The notes under the pieces: model-generated | Database searches by the model: none | What the model was told of the DNA's origin: nothing | What the model saw: the letters and a program-made list of their open reading frames with translations, nothing else | Assembly: GCA_964405335.1 (NCBI GenBank) | Contig: CAYONP010000164.1 | Coordinates: 1-5,238, forward strand | DNA from: CAYONP01 sp964405335 | Lineage (GTDB): Bacteria; Armatimonadota; UBA10988 | DNA length: 5,238 bases | Reading direction: 5' to 3' | Shown here: positions 1 through 5,238 of the stretch, one piece after another | How positions within the stretch are numbered: the stretch's first letter is position 1 | Layout: every line of letters starts with the position of its first letter | Position numbers and translations under genes: made by a program

Positions 1-5
1 GGTAG

Positions 6-26
6 GGGCGGGTCTCAGACCCGCCC
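6..26. repeat. Left REP-like palindrome arm
   Basis: This is a perfect palindrome with 10-bp arms around a single central base (C16), built on GGGCGGGTCT / AGACCCGCCC. It can form a very stable GC-rich hairpin in single-stranded DNA or RNA. It is one half of the 1-95 element. Confidence 0.85.
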
Positions 27-69
27 GAATGCCGACGAGCCCGCTTCCAGAGCGGCTCCACTCGCTGGC

Positions 70-90
70 GGGCAGGTCTGAGACCTGCCC
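70..90. repeat. Right REP-like palindrome arm
   Basis: This is a perfect palindrome with 10-bp arms around G80, built on GGGCAGGTCT / AGACCTGCCC. It differs from the left arm at two positions that pair with each other (74A-86T here, 10G-22C there), so the base pair is kept by a compensatory change. Confidence 0.85.
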
Positions 91-187
91 CTACCGGATT
101 CGTCAACACGCCCGGTTCGCCGGCGGCCGACCGACGGGCCGGTGGCGCCGCGGAGAGGAATCCCGCCGCCGCCGCCAAGATCCGCGC

Positions 188-192
188 GGGAG
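188..192 (+). promoter_or_regulatory. Ribosome binding site for the glycosidase gene
   Basis: GGGAG lies 6 bases upstream of ATG 199. It selects this start over the in-frame GTG at 142, whose product would begin with about 19 Arg/Pro-rich residues ahead of the signal peptide. The rest of the 96-198 leader shows no convincing -35/-10 pair, only a short CCG run at 163-176. Confidence 0.6.
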
Positions 193-198
193 CGCGCC

Positions 199-3100
199 AT
201 GATTCGCCTGCTCTGCGGCCTGCTGCTGATCGTCGCCGCCGTCGCGCAGACCGTGCCGGTGGCCAATCCGTCGTTCGAGGAGGGTGAGGCGATGCCGACC
301 GACTGGACCCTCACCGGCGGCCAGGGCCGCTGGATCAGCGCCGACGGACGGCGGGTGCTCGAGGTCACCGGCACCGGCGACGACTCGGGCGAGTGGCATA
401 GCGCGCCGGTGGCGCTGTTGCCTGGGGCGGTCTACCGGCTCGGCCTGCGGGCGCGCTCGGTGGGGCAGTCGGGCGGCACGCCGACCTGCGGCTTCCCCTT
501 CGCCAACGAGGACCTGGGCGACATCGCCGGCGAGTGGAAGCCTTACCGGTTCGTCTTCGCCGTGCCGGGTGACGTCGATAGGAGCTATCTCCGGCTCGGC
601 CAGTGGCACGTCAGCGGCAGCATTCAGTATGACGAGGTCGAGCTTTGCCGCGCTGAGCCGATCCACCGGCGGCAGGGCGAGCTCGTGCTCGGCGAGGGCG
701 AGTCGATTGACGGCCAGGCCTACCGGTTCGAAGCGCCGCTGACCGGCGCGCCGGGCAACCACTGCCGGCCGTTGGCGCGCCACACGGCGGGGTTCAACAG
801 CAACCGCTGGGTCTTCGGGCCGGGCGGTGAGGTGGTCTATCGGCACGAGGTGGCCGGCCGGCGGCAGCCCGCCGCGCGGGTCGAGGTCAACGTCGGCTGG
901 TACGCCGGCGGCCGGCTGGTGGTCGAGGCCGGCACCGACGGCGAGAGCTGGCGGCTCCTTGGCCGGCTCGACGGCACCGGGCAGGTGGCCGCCGACCTGC
1001 CGGCGGCGCTGCTGCCGGCCGAGACAGTCTGGGTCCGCCTCCGCGCCGAGGCCCGCGAGACCGCCGGCGGCCTGAACGACCCCGGCTCGTTTCAGGTCCA
1101 CGGCTACGGCTACCAGGCCGAACTCGACGGGCCGCCGGTGGAGCTGCGCGGCGCGACGCAATACGCCGTGGTGCGCGAGATCGACCAGGGCTTCGCCGTC
1201 TCGATCGCCGGCCTGGGCGAACTGCTCCCCGGCGGCGACAACCGCTTGGCCGTGGCGGTCGACAACCTCGCCGGCGAGCCGGCGACGGTGCGGCCGGTGG
1301 CGCGGGTGTCGCGCGACGGCCGGGTGGTGGCCGAGACCACGGCCGACGAGCAGCGGCTCGGCGCCGGCCGGACCGAGCTGACGGTGCCCTACCAGGTGCC
1401 GGGCACCGGCGCGCAGGCGCTCGAACTGTCGCTCGGCGGCGGGCTCGGTTGGCGGGCCGAGATCGACTTCCACGTCGCCGACCTGTATGCCGCCGACTAC
1501 GGCGAGCGGCTGCCCGGCGGCGATGAGCTGGGGCTCTGGTGGTGCTCTTCAGGCTGGAAGGTGAGTCGCCCGCGCCCACGGCCGACCGAGGCGGGCGAGG
1601 CGCTGCGCATCGCCGCCGCCCGTGGCGAGGCCGAGGCCGCGCAGCTCGTGCTGCGGCCGGTCGCGCCGGTCCGCGGGCTGACGGCGACCGCGCTGGATCT
1701 CCGCGGGCCCGGGGGCGCGGTGCTGCCGGCGGCGGCCGTCGAGGTGCTCCGCGTCGGCTATGTCGAGGTCACGCGACCGACCGACTTCTTCGGCGTGGCC
1801 GGCTGGTGGCCCGACCCGCTGCCGCGGTTCGGCGGGCCGATCGACCTGGCCGGCGGCGAGAACCAGCCGCTCTGGGTGCGGGTCACCGTGCCGCGCGAGC
1901 AGCCGGCGGGGGTCTATCGCGGCGCGGTTCGGCTCGACCACGCCGGTGGCACGGTCCAGGCGCCGATCGCCGTCGAGGTGTTCGACTTCACGCTGCCCGA
2001 GTCGATGACCTGCGAGACGGCCTTCGGCTTCGACCCCGGCCTGGTCTGGCGCTACCACGGGCTGGAGACCGAGGCGCAGCGGCGCGAGGTGCTCGAGCGC
2101 TACTGGCAGAGCTTCGCCAGCCACCACATCGCGCCGTACAACCCGGCGCCGCTCGACCCCTTCCGCGTCACCTGGCCGACCGCCGATGAGTGGTCCGCCG
2201 GCGAGCGAGATACCGAGGAGGTCTTCGCCGGCGAGGCGTCGCTGCGCTTGGCCGACGACTCGGAGACCGCCGGCGCCGGGGCCGGCCATCCTGCGCTGTT
2301 GGCCATCCCGCAGGGCGGGCTGAAGCTCGAGTTTCAACACCTCGCCGCGGCGGGTCACGAGTTCATCGTCACCTTCAACCACCTCGACGCCGCCGGCGAG
2401 TGGATGTCGGGCCGCAACAACGACATGGTCGTCCGCGGCACGGGCGAGTGGACGCGCTTCGAGCGCACGGTGACCGAGTTTCCGCCCGGCGCGGCGCAGG
2501 TGCGGCTGACGCTCTGGCCGTGCCTCTACTCGGAGGAGGGCGCCACCACCGGCACGGTGCGCTTCGACGAGGTGCGCGTCAGCGAGGCGGCCGGCGGCGC
2601 GGTGCTGCTCGAATCGGGCTTTGAGCCGCTGGCGCCGGCGCAGTTGGCGCCGACGATCGACTGGACCGCCTGGGACGCGGCGATGACCCGCGCGATGGAC
2701 GAGCATCACTTCTCGACCTACGCCGTGCCGGTGCCCGGTCTGGGCGGTGGGACGTTCCACTCGCGCAGCGAGCCGAGCCTGCTCGGCTATGGCGAGGAGA
2801 CTCCACAGTACCAGGCCGCGCTGGCTTCGTATCTGCGGCAGGTCGAGGCCCACTTGGCCGAGCGCGGCTGGCTCGACAAGGCGTTTGTCTACTGGTTCGA
2901 CGAACCCGACCCGAAGGACTACGAGTTCGTCATGAACGGCTTCCGCAAGCTGCGCGAGTTTGCGCCGGGCATCCGCCGGATGTTGACCGAGCAGGTCGAG
3001 ACCGAGCTGGTCGGCGGGCCGAACCTCTGGTGTCCCGTCTCGCCGGCGTTCGACCTCGAGGCCGCCACCGGGCGCCGCGCGGCGGGAGAGCAGTTCTGGT

Positions 3101-3630
3101 GGTACGTCTGCACCGGGCCGAAGGCGCCGTTCGCCACGCTGTTCATCGACCATCCCGGCACCGAGCTGCGGGTCTGGCTGTGGCAGACCTGGCAGCGCGG
3201 GATTGACGGCATCCTGGTCTGGCAGACCAACTACTGGACCAGCGGCGCGGCCTATCCCGACGCGCCTCAGAACCCGTATGCCGACCCGATGGGCTGGGTC
3301 AGCGGCTACTCGACCCCGGCCGGCACGCGCGCGGCGTGGGGCAACGGCGACGGCCGGTTCATCTACCCGCCCGAGGCCGCCGCCGACGCCAATTCAGCGG
3401 CGCCGGTGCTCGACGGCCCGGTCGACAGCATCCGCTGGGAGATGCTGCGCGATGGGATTGAGGACTACGAGTACCTGGCCATGCTGCGCGCGCTGCAACC
3501 CGATCACGAGCTGCTGTCGGTTCCGCCGGAGATCACGTCGGACATGACCACGTTCACGACCGACCCGCGGGTCATCGAGGCACGGCGGGAGCGGATTGCG
3601 CGGGCGATCGAGCAGCTGGTGCGTCGTTGA
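199..3630 (+). CDS. Secreted GH123/DUF4091-type glycoside hydrolase with CBM-like modules
   Basis: The product has 1143 residues and is a probable exported glycosidase. GH123 enzymes are beta-N-acetylgalactosaminidases, but the wider DUF4091 family is largely uncharacterised, so the substrate is open. Residues 1-16 are a signal peptide (MIRLLCGLLLIVAAVA, cleavage near Ala16/Gln17). Residues 19-151 resemble a CBM4/9 jelly roll, from NPSFEEG at 23-29 to the closing YDEVEL at 144-149. Residues 156-311 and about 325-430 look like further beta-sandwiches. Residues about 443-602 match the N-terminal domain that precedes GH123 barrels (AAQLVLRP, PLWVRVTVPREQPAGVYRG). The barrel runs from about 603 to 1130. 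FVYWFDEPD places the Asp901-Glu902 pair where GH123 has its substrate-assisted catalytic Asp-Glu. RDGIEDYEYLAML (1084-1096) is the family's C-terminal signature. Residues about 664-808 are an inserted CBM-like module. At 1143 residues it is longer than a minimal GH123 enzyme, because of the extra modules. ATG 199 is chosen for its GGGAG site and signal peptide. No terminator follows the gene. Confidence 0.9.
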   Translation: MIRLLCGLLLIVAAVAQTVPVANPSFEEGEAMPTDWTLTGGQGRWISADGRRVLEVTGTGDDSGEWHSAPVALLPGAVYRLGLRARSVGQSGGTPTCGFPFANEDLGDIAGEWKPYRFVFAVPGDVDRSYLRLGQWHVSGSIQYDEVELCRAEPIHRRQGELVLGEGESIDGQAYRFEAPLTGAPGNHCRPLARHTAGFNSNRWVFGPGGEVVYRHEVAGRRQPAARVEVNVGWYAGGRLVVEAGTDGESWRLLGRLDGTGQVAADLPAALLPAETVWVRLRAEARETAGGLNDPGSFQVHGYGYQAELDGPPVELRGATQYAVVREIDQGFAVSIAGLGELLPGGDNRLAVAVDNLAGEPATVRPVARVSRDGRVVAETTADEQRLGAGRTELTVPYQVPGTGAQALELSLGGGLGWRAEIDFHVADLYAADYGERLPGGDELGLWWCSSGWKVSRPRPRPTEAGEALRIAAARGEAEAAQLVLRPVAPVRGLTATALDLRGPGGAVLPAAAVEVLRVGYVEVTRPTDFFGVAGWWPDPLPRFGGPIDLAGGENQPLWVRVTVPREQPAGVYRGAVRLDHAGGTVQAPIAVEVFDFTLPESMTCETAFGFDPGLVWRYHGLETEAQRREVLERYWQSFASHHIAPYNPAPLDPFRVTWPTADEWSAGERDTEEVFAGEASLRLADDSETAGAGAGHPALLAIPQGGLKLEFQHLAAAGHEFIVTFNHLDAAGEWMSGRNNDMVVRGTGEWTRFERTVTEFPPGAAQVRLTLWPCLYSEEGATTGTVRFDEVRVSEAAGGAVLLESGFEPLAPAQLAPTIDWTAWDAAMTRAMDEHHFSTYAVPVPGLGGGTFHSRSEPSLLGYGEETPQYQAALASYLRQVEAHLAERGWLDKAFVYWFDEPDPKDYEFVMNGFRKLREFAPGIRRMLTEQVETELVGGPNLWCPVSPAFDLEAATGRRAAGEQFWWYVCTGPKAPFATLFIDHPGTELRVWLWQTWQRGIDGILVWQTNYWTSGAAYPDAPQNPYADPMGWVSGYSTPAGTRAAWGNGDGRFIYPPEAAADANSAAPVLDGPVDSIRWEMLRDGIEDYEYLAMLRALQPDHELLSVPPEITSDMTTFTTDPRVIEARRERIARAIEQLVRR

Positions 3631-3655
3631 CGTGTGCGGCCGCGATCGCTACAAT
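3627..3655 (+). promoter_or_regulatory. Sigma70-type promoter of the protease-cyclase unit
   Basis: TTGACG (3627-3632, five of six matches to the -35 consensus) is separated by exactly 17 bases from TACAAT (3650-3655, five of six matches to the -10 consensus). Transcription should start near 3661-3663, giving a leader of about 55 bases. The -35 box overlaps the TGA stop codon (3628-3630) of the upstream glycosidase gene. The two downstream genes can thus be expressed independently of it. Confidence 0.68.
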
Positions 3656-3660
3656 CGAGG

Positions 3661-3695
3661 CGTGGCGTCGGAACATCGGTTCGCGTGCCACGTGG
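3661..3695 (+). promoter_or_regulatory. Leader hairpin and short palindrome, possible operator
   Basis: CGTGGC (3661-3666) pairs with GCCACG (3687-3692) and can be extended inward by two G-U pairs. The stem would sit at the very 5' end of the predicted transcript. The right arm also belongs to an 8-bp perfect palindrome, CCACGTGG (3688-3695). Either could bind a regulator or stabilise the mRNA 5' end. There is no direct evidence of function. Confidence 0.3.
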
Positions 3696-3704
3696 TTGGT
3701 CTGC

Positions 3705-3709
3705 GGAGG
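3705..3709 (+). promoter_or_regulatory. Strong ribosome binding site for the protease gene
   Basis: GGAGG precedes two tandem in-frame GTG codons, at 3714 and 3717. The spacer is 4 bases to the first and 7 to the second, so GTG 3717 is the better start. The ATG at 3710 directly abuts the site, is in another frame and opens only a 14-codon reading frame. Confidence 0.7.
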
Positions 3710-3716
3710 ATGAGTG

Positions 3717-4241
3717 GTGGCAGTCAACGGCGAGGCCCGGCTCTATCGAGATGACTTCGACCCGTGCAACCTGCCGCGGGCCGAGCTCGAACGCTACGCC
3801 GCCAGGACGGCGGAGGTGTTCGGCTTCGAGCCGGGCGGACCGCTTGAGGACTTAGTCACCGCGGCCGGCGGTCGGCTGCACTACGAAGACTCGCTAGAGA
3901 CACTCGATCACGGCACGCTGTTCGTCCAGGGCCGGCGGGACTTCGACATCCATCTTCCTTGGTTCACCAGCCCCTTGCGCGACCGGTTCACGATTGCGCA
4001 CGAACTCGGTCACTACTTCCTCCACTCGCGGCAGGGCGAAATCCCGATCCGGGCCAACCGGCGAGGCAGCGAGCCGACCGAGTGGGAGGCCAACTGGTTC
4101 GCCGCGGCGCTGCTGATGCCGGCAGAGGAGTTCCGCTCCGCTTGGGAGCAGCGCGGCCGCAATGTGGGCCTGGTGGCGCTGGACTTTCGGGTCTCCCGCG
4201 ACGCGGCGGCGGTGCGAGCGAAGACGTTGGGCTTGATGTGA
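3717..4241 (+). CDS. ImmA/IrrE family (M78) zinc metallopeptidase
   Basis: The product is a cytoplasmic protein of 174 residues from GTG 3717 (175 if the GTG at 3714 is used). The zinc-protease motif HELGH is at residues 95-99 within FTIAHELGHYFLH, with His95, Glu96 and His99 as the expected ligands and catalytic base. The family's downstream block EWEANWFAAALLMP follows at 122-135, and Glu124 is the likely third zinc ligand. The C-terminus (ALDFRVSRDAAAVRAKTLGL) matches the usual ending of these proteins, so the domain looks complete. Known family members cleave regulators: ImmA cuts the ImmR repressor of ICEBs1, and IrrE cuts DdrO in Deinococcus. No helix-turn-helix domain is fused here and no repressor gene adjoins it. 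It has its own promoter and a strong ribosome site. Its last codons overlap the downstream cyclase-like gene by 4 bases, which points to coupled production and a shared role. The substrate is unknown. Confidence 0.92.
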   Translation: MAVNGEARLYRDDFDPCNLPRAELERYAARTAEVFGFEPGGPLEDLVTAAGGRLHYEDSLETLDHGTLFVQGRRDFDIHLPWFTSPLRDRFTIAHELGHYFLHSRQGEIPIRANRRGSEPTEWEANWFAAALLMPAEEFRSAWEQRGRNVGLVALDFRVSRDAAAVRAKTLGLM

Positions 4242-5170
4242 ACCGCGAGTGGGAGTTCCGGCTGCGGCTGTTCTTCAGCGTCGACGTGGTCGACTCCACC
4301 GGCTTCAAGGGACGGCACGCCGAGGCCGGCGCCGGTCACTGGTCGATCGCCTTCGACGAGTTGTTTGCGCAGTTCCCGGGCCTGGTCGAGGCCGGTTACT
4401 CCAGCCTCCGCGGATTGGTAGCACCGCAAGACCACCTCGCCGTCTGGAAGCTGAACGGCGATGAGCTGTTGCTTACCGTCCAGCTTGGCGCCTTCCACGA
4501 GGCCCTGAGTCATCTGCTCGCCATGCGCTCAGCGCTGCAACGTTGGCCGAGCATCGGGAGCAAGTGGGAGCTCGCGCTCAAGCTGACCGGTTGGCTGGCT
4601 GGCTTTCCCGTCGGCAACACGGCCTTTGCAGCCACTGAGGATGGACGCAGCGAGTACATCGGGCCCGCCATCGACCTGGGCTTCCGCCTCACTCAACATG
4701 CCGACCCGTGCCGGTGTCCTGTCTCGGCAGACCTGGCCTTGATGCTACTCGACGCCAGACAAGCAGCGCACCAGGTGGACCAGCTTGATGCCCCCGCCGT
4801 GGTGCTTGAGCGACAGATGGAGCTGAAGGGCGTACTTGCCGGGATGCCGTACCCGCTCGTGTGGGTGGACTTGGACTCGTCCGAGCAGACATGTCGCGAG
4901 GCGAGGCTCCGCGGGCTGCAGCCGAACCACGAGGACCTGCGCGATTACCTTGCGGCCTTCCTCGACCGCACGCCGGGCCTGCACCGGCCGTTCATACAAG
5001 GTGACAGCGACGACAGGTATCGCGAGGTCCCGCCTGGTTTCGAGCGGAATCGCCAGCGCCTCCGCGACGCTTGCAGCGCTGTCCCCGAGGAACTCAGCAC
5101 CGTCGAGCCGCCGAGCCGTGGCCAGCCAACCGAGCCGCCGGATCCCGGTGCCAGTGTCGCGCCCGGCTGA
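4238..5170 (+). CDS. Divergent class III nucleotide cyclase-like protein
   Basis: The product has 310 residues with no signal peptide or membrane segment. Residues 9-25 (LRLFFSVDVVDSTGFKG) read like the opening strand of adenylate/guanylate cyclase domains, with Asp16 as first metal ligand. WKLNGDELLL (70-79) fits the K-x-x-G-D hairpin, with Asp75 as second metal ligand and Lys71 at the base-recognition position. EYIGPAIDLGFRL (139-151) fits the D-x-x-G-x-x-V-N-x-x-x-R block in exact register, but has Glu139 for the usual Asp and Asp146 for the usual Asn. Arg150 is kept. MELKGVLAGMPYPLVWVDLD resembles the end of the cyclase fold. Residues about 205-285 are an unassigned extension, and the last 25 or so are proline-rich and probably disordered. 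GTG 4238 overlaps the protease stop (GTGA) and has no clear ribosome site, so translation is probably coupled. It could make a cyclic purine or pyrimidine nucleotide, or be a catalytically altered sensor. The fold is likely; the product is unknown. Confidence 0.82.
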   Translation: MNREWEFRLRLFFSVDVVDSTGFKGRHAEAGAGHWSIAFDELFAQFPGLVEAGYSSLRGLVAPQDHLAVWKLNGDELLLTVQLGAFHEALSHLLAMRSALQRWPSIGSKWELALKLTGWLAGFPVGNTAFAATEDGRSEYIGPAIDLGFRLTQHADPCRCPVSADLALMLLDARQAAHQVDQLDAPAVVLERQMELKGVLAGMPYPLVWVDLDSSEQTCREARLRGLQPNHEDLRDYLAAFLDRTPGLHRPFIQGDSDDRYREVPPGFERNRQRLRDACSAVPEELSTVEPPSRGQPTEPPDPGASVAPG

Positions 5171-5176
5171 TCAGCC
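5165..5176. other. 12-bp perfect palindrome between convergent genes
   Basis: GGCTGATCAGCC is a perfect palindrome containing the stop codon of the cyclase-like gene (5168-5170). It lies just before the stop of the apparent minus-strand gene. An RNA hairpin from it would have only a 4-bp stem and no T-run, so it is a weak candidate for a shared terminator. It may be coincidental. Confidence 0.3.
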
Positions 5177-5182
5177 CTCCCC

Positions 5183-5238
5183 TCACCTCACCCACTCGCT
5201 CTCCTCGGTCAACGTCCAGATCGGCAGTTCGACCACCT
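5183..5238 (-). CDS. C-terminal fragment of a convergent gene, unidentified
   Basis: On the minus strand, one frame reads VVELPIWTLTEESEWVR and then a TGA stop (5185-5183), continuing out of the window at 5238. Sixteen of the 17 sense codons end in G or C, as in the other genes here, and the stop lies 12 bases from the cyclase-like gene's stop. This is consistent with a tightly packed convergent neighbour. The fragment is too short to assign to a family, and a chance open frame cannot be excluded in DNA this GC-rich. Confidence 0.4.
   Translation of the reverse strand, partial: VVELPIWTLTEESEWVR

Larger units (their letters stand above)
1..95. repeat. REPIN/MITE-like element of two inverted palindromes
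   Basis: Bases 1-25 and 71-95 form a 25-bp terminal inverted repeat with only two mismatches (10 versus 86, and 22 versus 74), and the ends read GGTAGGGGC...GCCCCTACC. Each arm is also a palindrome on its own (6-26 and 70-90). The central part carries a smaller stem, GAGCCCGCT (37-45) against AGCGGCTC (51-58), with one bulge. The whole element could therefore fold as one long hairpin or as a cloverleaf-like set of three hairpins. There is no open reading frame of note and no T-run, so an intrinsic terminator is unlikely. The layout matches REPINs (two inverted REP sequences mobilised by a RAYT transposase) or a small MITE, but no transposase is in the window. The left end coincides with the window edge, so the element may extend further. 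Confidence 0.82.

Noticed and set aside
1..95. Intrinsic terminator for an upstream gene
   Set aside because: The hairpins are strong, but no T-run follows on either strand. The paired-arm symmetry is better explained by a REPIN or MITE-type repeat.
142..198. GTG 142 as start of the glycosidase, adding 19 residues
   Set aside because: The extension is Pro/Arg-rich and would bury the signal peptide. ATG 199 has a well-spaced GGGAG site and begins exactly at an export signal.
103..1473. 456-codon minus-strand open frame
   Set aside because: It is also an antisense shadow, rich in Arg, Ala, Val and His-Arg runs with no recognisable motif. It overlaps the signal peptide and N-terminal modules of the plus-strand gene.
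1549..3153. 534-codon open frame on the minus strand antisense to the glycosidase gene
   Set aside because: Long antisense frames are expected opposite GC-rich genes. The product is a low-complexity Arg/Ala/Gly/Leu-rich sequence without domain features, while the plus strand encodes clear GH123 motifs across the same stretch.
3710..3754. Short ATG-initiated frame as a leader peptide
   Set aside because: The ATG abuts the ribosome binding site with almost no spacer. The 14-codon product has no attenuation-like composition or paired hairpins.
3959..4237. 5' extension of the cyclase-like frame inside the protease gene
   Set aside because: This is simply the other frame of the protease gene. 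Its translation is low-complexity, and cyclase-like sequence starts only after GTG 4238, which overlaps the protease stop.
1..5238. CRISPR array, tRNA, rRNA or transposase gene
   Set aside because: No spaced direct repeats, tRNA-like cloverleaf with a CCA end, rRNA motif or transposase motif was seen in the window.

Overview
This is a GC-rich window of about 70 to 75% GC, with strongly G/C-biased third codon positions. It looks like a chromosomal piece of an environmental bacterium, possibly a planctomycete, armatimonad or related phylum. The guess rests on the large secreted DUF4091/GH123-type protein and the GTAGGGGC...GCCCCTAC intergenic repeat. No marker gene settles the taxonomy.

Layout. 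Positions 1-95 hold a compact repeat made of two inverted palindromes, resembling a REPIN or small MITE. After a roughly 100-base leader comes a large plus-strand gene (199-3630). It encodes a secreted, multi-module glycoside hydrolase of the GH123/DUF4091 type, with a carbohydrate-binding-like module at the N-terminus and a second one apparently nested inside the catalytic barrel. A well-formed sigma70-type promoter overlaps the stop codon of that gene. It should drive a separate two-gene unit: an ImmA/IrrE (M78) zinc protease (3717-4241), overlapped by 4 bases by a gene for a divergent class III nucleotide-cyclase-like protein (4238-5170). The last 56 bases look like the C-terminal end of a convergent minus-strand gene that runs out of the window.

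How the genes may work together. The glycosidase appears to be independent polysaccharide or glycoconjugate catabolism. The protease-cyclase pair is the most interesting part. The genes are translationally coupled and have their own promoter. GC is visibly lower (about 65-67% in sampled lines, against about 75-85% in sampled lines of the glycosidase gene). No ImmR-like repressor lies beside the protease inside the window. A stand-alone class III cyclase next to a regulated protease suggests a nucleotide second-messenger signalling or defence module. It is comparable in logic, though not demonstrably related, to Pycsar anti-phage systems. That functional reading is inference.
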